Below, in pieces: positions 1 to 9,652 of a stretch of 64,000 nt of DNA. The DNA is from Chitinophagales bacterium (lineage in GTDB: Bacteria > Bacteroidota > Bacteroidia > Chitinophagales > JADIYW01), in assembly GCA_020636535.1 (NCBI GenBank), contig JACJXT010000012.1, positions 496,001-560,000 of the forward strand, read 5' to 3'. The notes beneath the pieces were generated by a model. It ran no database searches. It had not been told where the DNA came from and was given only the letters and a program-made list of their open reading frames with translations. A program made the translations under genes and the position numbers. Numbering within the stretch: the stretch's first letter is position 1; every line of letters begins with the position of its first letter.

Positions 1-1
1 A

Positions 2-85
2 GCAAATATTTTAACAGAAATAACTGGCTCTCAAAGAAACAGACTTTATATGTTTAAATCCTATTTAGATTTATTTAAAAACTAA
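2..85 (+). CDS. C-terminal end of a Fic-family-like protein (partial, cut by window start)
   Basis: An open frame with no start in the window encodes 27 residues and stops at 83-85. It contains EITGSQRNRLYMFKSYLDLF, which resembles the winged-helix tail of many Fic/DOC adenylyltransferases (pattern TGxxRNRxYxxxxYLxxL). Only the tail is visible, so the Fic motif cannot be checked. It ends 8 bases before the convergent acyl-CoA ligase. A complete Fic gene occurs near 18 kb, but its C-terminus is of a different type. The family call rests on a short motif recalled from memory. Confidence 0.45.
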   Translation, partial: ANILTEITGSQRNRLYMFKSYLDLFKN

Positions 86-93
86 TTATTTTT

Positions 94-1857
94 TTACACA
101 TTATAAATATCGTCTATTTCTACAGTGTATTTATTATTGATGACTTTTCTTTTCAGTTTCATTGTTGGTGTTAATTCTTCTGTTTGAGGAGTCCATTCGT
201 TAGCTAAAAGTTTAAACTTTTTAATTTGTTCTATATGGCTAAAGTTTGGATTAATTTCATCAATTATACTTTGATACTTAGCTTGCACTTGTGTATTATT
301 GATTAAATCAGCGTGGTCTGTATAGGAAATACCATTTTCTTTTGCCCAATCTTCTAACACAGGAAAAGCTGGAACAATTAATGCAGAAACAAACTTTTTG
401 CCTTCGCCAACTACCATAATTTGTTCTATAAAGAAGTTTTCTCTAAACTTGCTTTCAATAGGAGCTGGTGCTACATATTTTCCGCCAGAAGTTTTAAGTA
501 ATTCTTTTTTTCTATCGGTTATTTTTAAAAACTGATTGCCATTAGTACTCGTAACAAAAGTACCAACATCGCCAGTATGAAACCAACCATCTTCAGTTAA
601 AACTTCGGCAGTTTTTTCTGGTTCTTTATAATAACCCATCATAATATTTGGTCCTTTTGCTAAGATTTCGCCATCTTCAGCAATTTTAATTTCTACAGCT
701 GCAATTGGCATACCAACAGTACCTAACATGGCACCACCTTCTGTAAATCTGTTAAAAGTAAGTACTGGAGATGTTTCTGTTAAACCATAACCTTCTCTAA
801 TTGCAATACCTGCAGCAGAAAATACTCTAGCAATTTTTAACGGACAAGCAGCAGAACCTGTAACAATACCTAAAACTCTACCACCAAGCGCTTCTCTCCA
901 TTTACTAAACACTAATTTGTCTGCAATTTTAAAGGTAAAACTTGGTTTTTGGTCGTACTCGTATTGGTCTGCTTTTTCCAAAGCCCAGAAAAATAGTTTT
1001 TTCTTAAATCCTTTCAACAACAATCCTTTGTTTACTATTTTTTCATATACTTTTTCTAATAATCTAGGAACAGTAGTAAAAAAATGTGGTTTTACAATGG
1101 TTAGCTTTTCGCCAAGCGTATCAATATCAGAATAATAAACATTAGCACCAGAAACTACATAAGTATAAATAACCATGCGTTCAAAAATATGGCACAAAGG
1201 CAAGAAACTCAACGCAGTTTGTCCTGCTTCTAAAGGCAATTCTGCTCTTACCGTAAGAAAATTAGAAACAATATTGTGATGCGACAACATTACGCCTTTA
1301 GGTTGACCTGTTGTTCCTGAAGTATAAATTAAAGTCGCTAATTCGTGTTGGTCTATCGTATCTGCAATGGCTTTTACTTGATTAACATCGCCATTTTCGC
1401 CTAGTTTCAAAACTTCAGAATAGTGTTTTATATTAGGTTCATCATCAAAAATATAAATTTCTTGAAGTGTAGGTACTTCTGCTTTAATACTCGCTACTTT
1501 GTCGTATAAACCTTTATCAGAAACAAAGCAAATTTTAGCTTCGGCATGGTTTAAAATGTATTTAAAGTCTGCTTCGCTAATCGTTGGATATAATGGCACA
1601 TTGATAGCACCAATTTGTCCAATACCAAAATCGCAGATATTCCATTCTACACGATTGTAAGATGCTACAGTAGCTACTTTATCGCCTTTTTGAATGCCTA
1701 ATTGTAGTAAACCTAAACTCATTTGGTTAGCTTTCTTCACTAAATCATCGGTAGAATAAGTTTCTAACTGTCCGTTTTTATATTGTGCTAATGCAATTTT
1801 TTGAGGATGATTTTCTTGTTGATAATACAACGAGTCAAAGAGTCTCTTTACTTCCAT
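94..1857 (-). CDS. Long-chain acyl-CoA synthetase (AMP-forming), copy 1
   Basis: This 587-residue enzyme is predicted to activate a long-chain fatty acid with ATP and load it onto CoA through an acyl-adenylate. The AMP-binding P-loop-like motif YTSGTTGQPKGVMLSHHN lies near residue 180. The EGYGLTETSP motif lies near 360, and the adenylate-binding GWFHTGDVG and C-terminal-hinge ITDRKKELLKTSGGKYVAP follow. Length and motif order fit the long-chain (FadD15/AAE15-like) branch. It lies 5 bases downstream of a paralog of identical length, so the two are probably one operon read leftward from the promoter near 3635. The ATG at 1857 begins a normal N-terminus. The exact substrate cannot be read from sequence. 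A small acyl-CoA pool for lipid synthesis or fatty-acid uptake is the likely role. Confidence 0.88.
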   Translation of the reverse strand: MEVKRLFDSLYYQQENHPQKIALAQYKNGQLETYSTDDLVKKANQMSLGLLQLGIQKGDKVATVASYNRVEWNICDFGIGQIGAINVPLYPTISEADFKYILNHAEAKICFVSDKGLYDKVASIKAEVPTLQEIYIFDDEPNIKHYSEVLKLGENGDVNQVKAIADTIDQHELATLIYTSGTTGQPKGVMLSHHNIVSNFLTVRAELPLEAGQTALSFLPLCHIFERMVIYTYVVSGANVYYSDIDTLGEKLTIVKPHFFTTVPRLLEKVYEKIVNKGLLLKGFKKKLFFWALEKADQYEYDQKPSFTFKIADKLVFSKWREALGGRVLGIVTGSAACPLKIARVFSAAGIAIREGYGLTETSPVLTFNRFTEGGAMLGTVGMPIAAVEIKIAEDGEILAKGPNIMMGYYKEPEKTAEVLTEDGWFHTGDVGTFVTSTNGNQFLKITDRKKELLKTSGGKYVAPAPIESKFRENFFIEQIMVVGEGKKFVSALIVPAFPVLEDWAKENGISYTDHADLINNTQVQAKYQSIIDEINPNFSHIEQIKKFKLLANEWTPQTEELTPTMKLKRKVINNKYTVEIDDIYNV

Positions 1858-1862
1858 AAAAT

Positions 1863-3626
1863 TTATTTATTATATATCGATTGAATGATGTCTTGATATG
1901 CTTCTTTAATTTTTTTCCTTTTTAACTTCATGGTAGCAGTCAATAAACCATTTTCTACTGTCCACGCTTCATTTAATAGTTTAAACTGTTTTATTTGTTC
2001 AACTTTTCCAAAGTTAACATTATTTTCTGAAATAATAGATTGATACAATGCTACGACTTTAGGATTTTCAATTAATTGCGTATTGTCTTCTGTTTTAATA
2101 TTATGTGTTGATGCCCAACTACTTAATTCTTCAAAGTTTGGGACAATTAAAGCACCAATAAATTTTTCACCATCGCCAATTAAAGCAATTTGCTCTATAA
2201 AAAACGATTCTTTCATTTTATTTTCAATAGGAGCTGGTGCTACATATTTTCCACCAGAAGTTTTAAACAACTCTTTCTTTCTATCAGTGATTCTTAAGTA
2301 TCCATCTTCAGTAAAAGCACCAATATCTCCAGTAAGCAACCAGCCGTCTGTTGTAATTGTTTTTTTGGTAGCAGCGTCATCATTAAAATAACCTTTCATT
2401 ACGCTATCACCTCGTACTAAAATTTCACCATCATCGGCAATTTTAACTTCAAGATGTGGTAAGATTTTTCCTACACAACCAGCTCTGTAACAATCTGCTC
2501 TATTTGGAATAACACTAACCACTGGCGAACACTCTGTGAGTCCATAACCTTCTAAAATTGGAATTTGTGCATTGGTGAAAATAGTAGCTAATTTAGGTTG
2601 CAATGGAGCAGAACCACAAACAATTGCTTTTATGTTTCCACCAAGAGCCAATCGCCATTTATCAAATACTAATTGATTGGCAATGTTGAGTTCTATTTCC
2701 TCGACAAAACTTCTTTCTTGTCCTAATTCTAAATTAGTTGCTAAATCTAAAGCCCAATCGAACAATGATTTTTTTATATAATTAAGTTCCTTAGATTTTT
2801 TTATAATTTTTTCAAAAACTCTTTCTAACAATCTTGGAACTGTAGTAAAATACTGTGGTTTGATATCTTGTAAATTTTCAGCTATCGACTCTAAACCATC
2901 TGCAAAATAAATAGAAGCACCAGTAGCCAAATAAGTATAGTTTATAGTTCGTTCAAAAACATGCGACAATGGTAAAAAACTTAGCGTTTTTTCATTTGGA
3001 AAAATAGTAACCAGTTGTAAGCAACCTTTTACATTAGACACTATATTGTTGTGTGTAAGCATTACACCTTTTGGTACACCAGTAGTTCCACTAGTATATA
3101 AAATGGTAGCAACATCATTTGGTTGAATGGTATCTTTTATTGTATTTATTTGTTTTGTTTCATTGGTTTGATAAAGTGTTTTGATATTTTGAATACTCTC
3201 AACTTCATCAAAAGAAAATATATTTTTTAATGAAATAATGTTTGGTAAAACATCTTTAATTCTTCTATAAATTATTTTATCAGATATAAATAAACATTTT
3301 ATGGAAGCATGGTTAAATATAAACTCGTATTCTTGTTTAGCAATGGTAGGATAAATTGGAACTGTAATTGCACCAATTTGTTGAACAGCCATATCTACAA
3401 AATGCCATTCTGGTCTGTTGGTCGTAGCAATAATAGCTACTTTATCTTCTTTTTGAATACCTAATTTTAATAGTCCACTACTTAATTGATTGACTTTATC
3501 AATAATTTGTTGTGTAGAATAAGTTGTCCAAGTTTGTTTGTCTTCTCTTCTTGCCATACAAACCGACAAAGGAATTTGTTGGTTTTGGTAATGAATGATA
3601 TCAAAAATTCTAGTGAATTCTGGCAT
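1863..3626 (-). CDS. Long-chain acyl-CoA synthetase (AMP-forming), copy 2
   Basis: This is a second 587-residue adenylate-forming ligase with the same domain order as its downstream neighbour. It has YTSGTTGVPKGVMLTHNN, EGYGLTECSP, GWLLTGDIG and ITDRKKELFKTSGGKYVAP. The two proteins align along their full length but differ throughout, so this is an old tandem duplication and not a recent one. The start ATG at 3626 is preceded on its strand by TAGCTTTA ending four bases before the ATG. That predicts an almost leaderless mRNA covering both ligases. The gene is divergent from the helicase-nuclease at 3688, with 61 bases between them. Different chain-length preference or expression for the two copies is an inference. 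Confidence 0.88.
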   Translation of the reverse strand: MPEFTRIFDIIHYQNQQIPLSVCMARREDKQTWTTYSTQQIIDKVNQLSSGLLKLGIQKEDKVAIIATTNRPEWHFVDMAVQQIGAITVPIYPTIAKQEYEFIFNHASIKCLFISDKIIYRRIKDVLPNIISLKNIFSFDEVESIQNIKTLYQTNETKQINTIKDTIQPNDVATILYTSGTTGVPKGVMLTHNNIVSNVKGCLQLVTIFPNEKTLSFLPLSHVFERTINYTYLATGASIYFADGLESIAENLQDIKPQYFTTVPRLLERVFEKIIKKSKELNYIKKSLFDWALDLATNLELGQERSFVEEIELNIANQLVFDKWRLALGGNIKAIVCGSAPLQPKLATIFTNAQIPILEGYGLTECSPVVSVIPNRADCYRAGCVGKILPHLEVKIADDGEILVRGDSVMKGYFNDDAATKKTITTDGWLLTGDIGAFTEDGYLRITDRKKELFKTSGGKYVAPAPIENKMKESFFIEQIALIGDGEKFIGALIVPNFEELSSWASTHNIKTEDNTQLIENPKVVALYQSIISENNVNFGKVEQIKQFKLLNEAWTVENGLLTATMKLKRKKIKEAYQDIIQSIYNK

Positions 3627-3630
3627 ATAG

Positions 3631-3638
3631 TAAAGCTA
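3631..3638 (-). promoter_or_regulatory. Bacteroidota -7 promoter element (TAGCTTTA) for the acyl-CoA ligase pair
   Basis: On the minus strand TAGCTTTA is followed by CTAT and then the ATG at 3626. It matches the phylum's TAnnTTTG-type -7 element with A in the last position. The four-base gap puts the expected transcription start at or next to the A of the start codon. Confidence 0.5.
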
Positions 3639-3687
3639 TAAAAATCAAATATACAGTTTTTTAGATATTTTAGCGTAATTTAGATAA

Positions 3688-6600
3688 ATGACAGATTTTC
3701 CTTCATCACTTAAGATAATAAATGCATCGGCTGGTTCAGGAAAAACCTATTTGTTAGCAAAATCGTTTGTAGAATTACTGATTTTAAATCCATTTAATTA
3801 CAGACATATTTTGGCAATAACTTTTACCAAAAAAGCAACAGCCGAAATGAAAGACCGTGTTTTGTTGTTTTTGCAAGAATTGGCACAAGGAAAAAATGAT
3901 GATTTAAAGCAAGACATAGTTGCTACCATCAAAACAAATTATAATTTAGAAGTTAATCATTTAGTACAGAAGAATGCTTTGTTAGCATTGCAAAATATTT
4001 TACATAATTATGCTAATTTTAATATTACAACTATTGATAGTTTTTTTCAGCATGTTATTCGTTCGTTTGCTAAAGAATTGAATTTGCCAATTGGTTTAAA
4101 TATTGAGTTGGATACTGAACAAGTGATTAAAGATTGTGTTGATTTGATTTTTGACGAATACAATGGAAAAAACACCGTGCTTTCTAATTGGTTAGAAAAA
4201 TATATTAATTTTACGATAGTTGAAGATAAAAGCTGGAAAATTAAAAAGAACATTTTTAGCTTAGGTAAAGAATTATTAAAAGAAGAATTTGATTTATATT
4301 ATAATATATTAGACAATTCATTAGATTTTGACTTTTTTGAAAAAGAAATTGTTCAACTTCAACAGAAAATAAAAGCACTAGAACAAACTGTTCAAGAAAA
4401 AATAGACCAAGCAAGAGCTATTTGTAAAACATACGCTATTGATTATAGCAAATTTTCTTTTGGTATTTCTACGGTAGATGGTTTTCTAAATAAAGCAAAA
4501 TATTTAGAATTAGATGGAACTACTCGATTAAAAAAAATGCTTGATGGTGAACAAGATTTCCTTTCTGCTAAAACGAGAAAAGAAGCACCGGAAATAGCTT
4601 TAGCAATTGAAAACTGTTGGCATAATGGTTTGCAAAATATTTTATCTGATATTTATATATTTGAAGAAGAAAACAATAAAGAATATAAAACCTACAAAAG
4701 TGCTTTGCAAAATATTTATAGTTTGGCTTTGTTAAGTGCTATAAACGATAAAGTGAAAACATATAGAAAAAAAGAAAACTGTTTATTGATTAATGATGCC
4801 AATCATTGGATTAGCAAAATTACCAAAAATAGTTCGTCTCCTTTTATATATGAAAAAACAGGACTTTATTTGCGACATTTATTGATAGATGAGTTTCAAG
4901 ATACTTCACTATTGCAATGGAATGGTGTGTTGCCTTTAATTATAGAAATTTTATCGCAATACAATACTACGGTTACTATTGTTGGTGATCCGAAACAAAG
5001 TATTTATAGATGGCGTGGAGGAAAAATGGATTTGCTACTTTATCAAATAGAGCAAGACATCAAAAATACAGATAACATTATAAAAAAACCACTAGAAAAA
5101 AATTATAGAAGTAAAAAAAATATAGTTGATTTTAATAATTTTTTATTCAACACGATTAAATCATCTTTATCTATAAATAGATTAGAAAATGCTTACGAAA
5201 GTATTGTACAAGAATCAAAGTATAAAGAAGACGATGGTTTTATAAAGATTGAATGGACGACTAAAGAAAATCATTTGGATTCATTTTTAAATGATATTCA
5301 AAACTATATTTCACAACAACAGCAAAGCAATCAAACAATCAATTATAAAGACATTGCCATTTTGGTTAGAAGCAATGCCGAAGGAATTAAAATTGCCAAC
5401 CATTTACAAGCCAACAACATTCCGTTTATTTCTACAGAATCTGTTTTGGTAAAAAACGATTTATCTGTACAATTAATTATTGCTTTATTGTATTATATAT
5501 ATGATGAAACAGAATTATTTTATAAATATCAATTAGAAAGTTATTATACTCAATATCATCAATTAGGAAATTTGTCTGAAATTTTTGATGCAAATAAAAC
5601 TTCGTGGTTTATAGATGATTGGTTAAACGAAAACAAAACTCAATTAAACACATTGCTTTCTTTAAATTTAAGTGAGTGTATTTATATTGCTATCAATTTA
5701 CTCAATATCAAAACAATAAATCATGCTTATATCTTAAGATTTTTAGATGTGGTTCAAACATTTACTCAAGAAAAAGAAACAAATATAAGTGCATTTTTAA
5801 ACTATTGGGAAGAAAAAAAAGAATCTATTGCTGTGTTGCCATCATCAGAAGTTAATGCTGTACAAATAATGACGGTGCATAAATCGAAAGGGTTACAATT
5901 TAAAGCTGTGTTTATTCCTTTTGGCAATTGGCGACTCAATGCAAAAGCCAACACTATTTTTTGGGCAGCAGCAAACAACGCCGATTTGTCGTTAACACAT
6001 TTTCCTATCAATATAAAAAGTGATTTAGCTTCTACACATTTTGATAAAAGTTATTTTTTAGAACAAGAATTAAGTACTATTGATACCATAAATTTATGCT
6101 ATGTTGCTTTTACAAGAGCAGAAGAACAATTATTTGTTTATTATATAGATAAATCTACCGAATCAAAAACAGAAAATAATCTTGGTGATTTAATAAAAAA
6201 TACATTATACAATAATCAATTTAATAATTCAATATTTGAGAACAATATTTTTAAGTATGGCTCTGATGTAATAATCACTACGAAAAAAACAACGGCAAAT
6301 ACTATAGCAACAGCAACATTAGCTTCTGTTAATTTGCTCAATCAGTCAATTCAAACACATTTAGCCAATCAAACTTCATTTGAGACAACGATAAAAGGAA
6401 AGTTTTTTCATCAGTTAATGGAATTGTCTTTTGGTATTGGTGATATTTCAAACTATGCTATGCAACTTAATGCTACTTATTTATTAACTAATGATGCTGT
6501 TCAACAAATTATTCATCAAGTCAATACAACAAAAACGCTGTTTGCAAATAATACTTGGCTGAACAAGGATTATCAAATATTAAAAGAAAGAAAAATTATA

Positions 6601-6804
6601 TATCAAAAGGAAGTATTAATTCCAGATATTGTTTTTAAAAATGAAAATAATATTGTAATCATCGATTATAAAACTGGAGCAAAAGAAAAATCACACGAAA
6701 CGCAAATCAAAAAATATCAAGTGGCTTATACTAGTATTTTTAATTTGCCTTGCGAAACCTATTTACTATATACTGATGACATGAACTTAATTAAAGTCGA
6801 TTAA
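3688..6804 (+). CDS. RecB/AddA-like UvrD-family helicase with C-terminal nuclease domain
   Basis: This 1038-residue protein carries the superfamily 1A helicase motifs in order. They are Walker A ASAGSGKT (residues 13-20), LLIDEFQDT near 400 (Walker B), VGDPKQSIYRWRGG (motif III) near 430, IMTVHKSKGLQ (motif V) near 725 and YVAFTRAEEQL (motif VI) near 805. The C-terminus has a PD-(D/E)XK nuclease core, with IPD followed by IIDYKTGAKE around residue 993. This is the AddA/RecB layout for processing double-strand breaks before RecA loading. No AddB/RecC partner is adjacent, although in many genomes the two genes sit side by side. The gene is followed by the convergent histidine kinase after about 40 bases. 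Confidence in the family is high, and the precise complex is unknown. Confidence 0.88.
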   Translation: MTDFPSSLKIINASAGSGKTYLLAKSFVELLILNPFNYRHILAITFTKKATAEMKDRVLLFLQELAQGKNDDLKQDIVATIKTNYNLEVNHLVQKNALLALQNILHNYANFNITTIDSFFQHVIRSFAKELNLPIGLNIELDTEQVIKDCVDLIFDEYNGKNTVLSNWLEKYINFTIVEDKSWKIKKNIFSLGKELLKEEFDLYYNILDNSLDFDFFEKEIVQLQQKIKALEQTVQEKIDQARAICKTYAIDYSKFSFGISTVDGFLNKAKYLELDGTTRLKKMLDGEQDFLSAKTRKEAPEIALAIENCWHNGLQNILSDIYIFEEENNKEYKTYKSALQNIYSLALLSAINDKVKTYRKKENCLLINDANHWISKITKNSSSPFIYEKTGLYLRHLLIDEFQDTSLLQWNGVLPLIIEILSQYNTTVTIVGDPKQSIYRWRGGKMDLLLYQIEQDIKNTDNIIKKPLEKNYRSKKNIVDFNNFLFNTIKSSLSINRLENAYESIVQESKYKEDDGFIKIEWTTKENHLDSFLNDIQNYISQQQQSNQTINYKDIAILVRSNAEGIKIANHLQANNIPFISTESVLVKNDLSVQLIIALLYYIYDETELFYKYQLESYYTQYHQLGNLSEIFDANKTSWFIDDWLNENKTQLNTLLSLNLSECIYIAINLLNIKTINHAYILRFLDVVQTFTQEKETNISAFLNYWEEKKESIAVLPSSEVNAVQIMTVHKSKGLQFKAVFIPFGNWRLNAKANTIFWAAANNADLSLTHFPINIKSDLASTHFDKSYFLEQELSTIDTINLCYVAFTRAEEQLFVYYIDKSTESKTENNLGDLIKNTLYNNQFNNSIFENNIFKYGSDVIITTKKTTANTIATATLASVNLLNQSIQTHLANQTSFETTIKGKFFHQLMELSFGIGDISNYAMQLNATYLLTNDAVQQIIHQVNTTKTLFANNTWLNKDYQILKERKIIYQKEVLIPDIVFKNENNIVIIDYKTGAKEKSHETQIKKYQVAYTSIFNLPCETYLLYTDDMNLIKVD

Positions 6805-6845
6805 GCTTTTACTATACTAAGTGTTTTCACTTTACACAAAATAAG

Positions 6846-7889
6846 TTATTCTTCTATATATTTATCTAAAGTAAAACTAAAAGTAGTGCCTTTGTTTAAC
6901 TCACTCGTTACATTAATATTCTGATTGTGTGCTTGTATAATATTTCTTACAATAGACAAACCTAAACCAGTTCCTCCAACTAATTTAGACCTACTTTTGT
7001 CTGCTCTAAAAAAGCGTTCAAAAACTCTATCTATATTTTCCTGACTAATGCCAATGCCATTATCACTTATTTCTACCAAATACTGTTCGTCTAAATCATT
7101 AATGTAAATATCTGTCTGACCATTTTCTTTTCCATACTTTACAGAATTAGAAATTAGATTTTCTAATACTTGACGAATCGCATTTTTATCAACACACACA
7201 AAAAATTCATTTTCTTTAGCATGAACAACAACATTTACTTTGTATGTTTCTGTTAGATATTTGTAATGAAACAATACTTCTTTAATTAGCTTAATTAAAT
7301 CTACAGCTTCTAAATGTAACTCAATTCTTCCTGCTTCAAATTTAGAAATTTGTAATAAGTCTTTTACTATCGATTCCAGTCGTTCTAAATTAGAAACAGT
7401 TTTTTCTAAGTAATTTCTAATAAAGACTTTATCATCTAAGTCAGAGTCTAAAACAGTTTCTACATAACCAATTGCATTAAACATTGGTGTTTTCAATTCA
7501 TGCGAAACAGTTCCAACAAACTCTTTTCGGTACTCTGCCATTTGTCGCAAGCTTCTAATTTGTTTGTTTTTGTTGATTGCCCAATCTGCTACATCTCTTT
7601 CTACTGTTTTTAAAAGATTGTTTTTTTGTTTTACTTCTTTTTCAAACTGTAGTGGTTTTCCAATGGCTTTATAAATGACTTTAATTTTATTATATACAAC
7701 TCTTGTTAATACATATCTAAATAATATCCACGACATAAAAAATGTAGCAACTAAAGAAGAAATATACATTTCTAAGCGTACATTCAAATAAAAAACAAAA
7801 CTAATTAATATAAAAAAGGCAGTAGATAAAACTGCTACTGCCAATGCTGATATAAATGCTATTTGATTTGGAGAAGGAGCTCTTCTCAT
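6846..7889 (-). CDS. Membrane sensor histidine kinase (PhoR-like)
   Basis: This 347-residue kinase has two N-terminal membrane helices (about 10-35 and 40-62) separated by only a few residues, so there is no periplasmic sensor domain. A short linker leads to the dimerisation helix with FVGTVSHELKTPM (phosphoacceptor H130). The HATPase domain follows, with the N box (LENLISNSVKYG), DNGIGIS and GGTGLGLSIV. The start overlaps the stop of the response regulator by ATGA, so the two are translationally coupled and form a cognate pair. The architecture resembles PhoR/WalK-like kinases. A phosphate link is suggested only by the partner's class, and the signal cannot be identified here. Confidence 0.9.
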   Translation of the reverse strand: MRRAPSPNQIAFISALAVAVLSTAFFILISFVFYLNVRLEMYISSLVATFFMSWILFRYVLTRVVYNKIKVIYKAIGKPLQFEKEVKQKNNLLKTVERDVADWAINKNKQIRSLRQMAEYRKEFVGTVSHELKTPMFNAIGYVETVLDSDLDDKVFIRNYLEKTVSNLERLESIVKDLLQISKFEAGRIELHLEAVDLIKLIKEVLFHYKYLTETYKVNVVVHAKENEFFVCVDKNAIRQVLENLISNSVKYGKENGQTDIYINDLDEQYLVEISDNGIGISQENIDRVFERFFRADKSRSKLVGGTGLGLSIVRNIIQAHNQNINVTSELNKGTTFSFTLDKYIEE

Positions 7890-8578
7890 ATTTCGTCAAA
7901 TTTGTAACCTATTCCTTTAACTGTTTTAATTAAATCTTCGCCCAACTTTTCTCTTAGTTTTCTAATATGAACATCTATTGTTCTATCGCCAACTATAATA
8001 TCTCTTCCCCAAATTTCGTTCAAAATTTCATCTCTTTTAAACACTTTTCCTGGCTTAGATGCTAGTAAATACAACAATTCAAACTCTTTTCTAGGAACAG
8101 CCATTTCCTCACCATTAAAAGTAATTAAATAGCGTTCTCTGTCTATTTTTAAGTCGCCAACTTCTATAATAGTAGCTCTTGCTTCTTTACTGTCGTATCT
8201 TCTTAATAGTGCTTTTAATCTACTTACTAAAACTCTTGGTTTAATTGGTTTGCTAATATAATCATCAGCACCAGTTTCAAAACCAGCTATTTGAGAATAG
8301 TCTTCGGTTCTTGCTGTTAAAAATGCAATGATAGTGTGTTCAAATTGTGGCATTTCTCGTAGCGTTCTACATGCTTCAATTCCATCCATTTCTGGCATCA
8401 TTACATCTAATAAAATAATATCTGGATGTTCATTTTTGGCTTTTTCTACACCTACTTTTCCGTTTTCGGCTGTAAATACTTCAAAACCTTCTTTTTCTAA
8501 ATTATAACTTAAAAACTCTAAGATGTCTTGCTCGTCATCTACTACTAGTACTTTAAAAACTTTTTCGTTATTGCTCAT
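7886..8578 (-). CDS. OmpR/PhoB-family response regulator
   Basis: This 230-residue protein has an N-terminal receiver domain with the acidic pair VVDDEQD, phosphoacceptor D58 in LLDVMMPEMDG, and the conserved lysine in ISKPIKP. The C-terminal winged helix of the OmpR type includes VGDRTIDVHIRKLREKLG and ends in VKGIGYKF. It is the first gene of a two-gene unit with the histidine kinase, joined by a 4-base ATGA overlap. It is divergent from rmlA, with about 125 non-coding bases between. The recognition helix resembles PhoB-type regulators, but target genes cannot be inferred. No obvious pho-box-like direct repeats were seen nearby. Confidence 0.9.
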   Translation of the reverse strand: MSNNEKVFKVLVVDDEQDILEFLSYNLEKEGFEVFTAENGKVGVEKAKNEHPDIILLDVMMPEMDGIEACRTLREMPQFEHTIIAFLTARTEDYSQIAGFETGADDYISKPIKPRVLVSRLKALLRRYDSKEARATIIEVGDLKIDRERYLITFNGEEMAVPRKEFELLYLLASKPGKVFKRDEILNEIWGRDIIVGDRTIDVHIRKLREKLGEDLIKTVKGIGYKFDEI

Positions 8579-8670
8579 TGTCGATTTTTGTTAACGCTAA
8601 ATTAATGTTTAATTTTGAATACACAAAGTATTATACTACAAACTTATAAATTTTATTGTAAGCAGTTCAG

Positions 8671-8678
8671 TATATTTG
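8671..8678 (+). promoter_or_regulatory. Promoter -7 element TATATTTG upstream of rmlA
   Basis: TATATTTG lies 26 bases before the rmlA ATG and fits the Bacteroidota TAnnTTTG consensus. It implies a leader of about 20 nucleotides. The -33 element is not clear. Confidence 0.4.
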
Positions 8679-8704
8679 TAATAATTTATAAACAATTTTA
8701 ATTT

Positions 8705-9565
8705 ATGAAAGGAATAATATTAGCAGGAGGTTCTGGAACTCGTTTATATCCAATTACTTATGCTATAAGCAAGCAAATCATGCCTATTTACGATAAACCT
8801 ATGATTTATTATCCATTGTCTGTGTTAATGATGGCAGGAATTAATGAAATACTCATTATCTCTACACCACACGATATGCCAAACTTTCAACGATTGCTTG
8901 GAGATGGTTCAACTTATGGTTGTAATTTTCAATATGCCATTCAAGAAGTACCTAATGGTTTGGCTCAAGCTTTTGTTATAGGTAAAGAGTTTATTGGCAA
9001 CGATAAGTGTGCTTTAATTTTGGGCGATAATATTTTTTATGGTACAGGTTTAGAAGAATTATTGGTTCAAAACAATAATCCAGATGGTGGTGTTATATAT
9101 GCATATCATGTTTCTGATCCAGAACGATATGGCGTAGTAGAATTTGATAAAGATTTAAAAGCTATTTCTATCGAAGAAAAACCTACTAAACCAAAATCTA
9201 ATTTTGCAGTGCCTGGTTTGTATTTTTATGATAATTCTGTGATTGATATTGCTACAAATTTACAACCAAGTGCAAGAGGAGAATATGAAATTACCGATGT
9301 AAACAAAGCATATTTAGAAATGAATAAGTTACGCGTTGGAATTTTAGACAGAGGCACAGCTTGGTTAGATACAGGAACATTTGATTCATTAATGCAAGCA
9401 TCGCAGTTTGTACAAGTAATTGAACAAAGACAAGGATTAAAAGTAGGTTGTATTGAAGAAGTGGCTTTTAAAAAAGGATTTATCAATGCTGAAAAACTAA
9501 ATGAAATTGCTCAGCCATTATTAAAATCTGGATATGGTGAGTACTTGATAAATTTATTAAGATAA
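8705..9565 (+). CDS. rmlA: Glucose-1-phosphate thymidylyltransferase
   Basis: This 286-residue enzyme joins dTTP and glucose-1-phosphate to make dTDP-glucose, the first step to dTDP-rhamnose and other deoxysugars of surface polysaccharides. The nucleotidyltransferase signature GGSGTRLYPIT (residues 8-18) is followed by the family-specific AISKQIMPIYDKPMIYYPLS. LILGDNIFYG near 105, VVEFD, SIEEKP and WLDTGTFDSL complete a canonical RmlA/RfbA at full length. The rest of the rml pathway (rmlB, rmlC, rmlD) is not next to it. Instead a toxin-antitoxin pair separates it from galE. Cytoplasmic; the identification is secure. Confidence 0.95.
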   Translation: MKGIILAGGSGTRLYPITYAISKQIMPIYDKPMIYYPLSVLMMAGINEILIISTPHDMPNFQRLLGDGSTYGCNFQYAIQEVPNGLAQAFVIGKEFIGNDKCALILGDNIFYGTGLEELLVQNNNPDGGVIYAYHVSDPERYGVVEFDKDLKAISIEEKPTKPKSNFAVPGLYFYDNSVIDIATNLQPSARGEYEITDVNKAYLEMNKLRVGILDRGTAWLDTGTFDSLMQASQFVQVIEQRQGLKVGCIEEVAFKKGFINAEKLNEIAQPLLKSGYGEYLINLLR

Positions 9566-9622
9566 TTGATTATGTATCTTAGAGCAAACTTCTAAATTCA
9601 ACAAAGGAAACAAAATCTTTTG

Positions 9623-9630
9623 TATATTTG
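9623..9630 (+). promoter_or_regulatory. Promoter -7 element TATATTTG upstream of the vapBC-like pair
   Basis: TATATTTG lies 22 bases before the ATG of the antitoxin gene and fits the TAnnTTTG consensus. This gives the toxin-antitoxin pair its own promoter, separate from rmlA. Confidence 0.4.
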
Positions 9631-9652
9631 ATAGTATCTAATAATTGAATAA

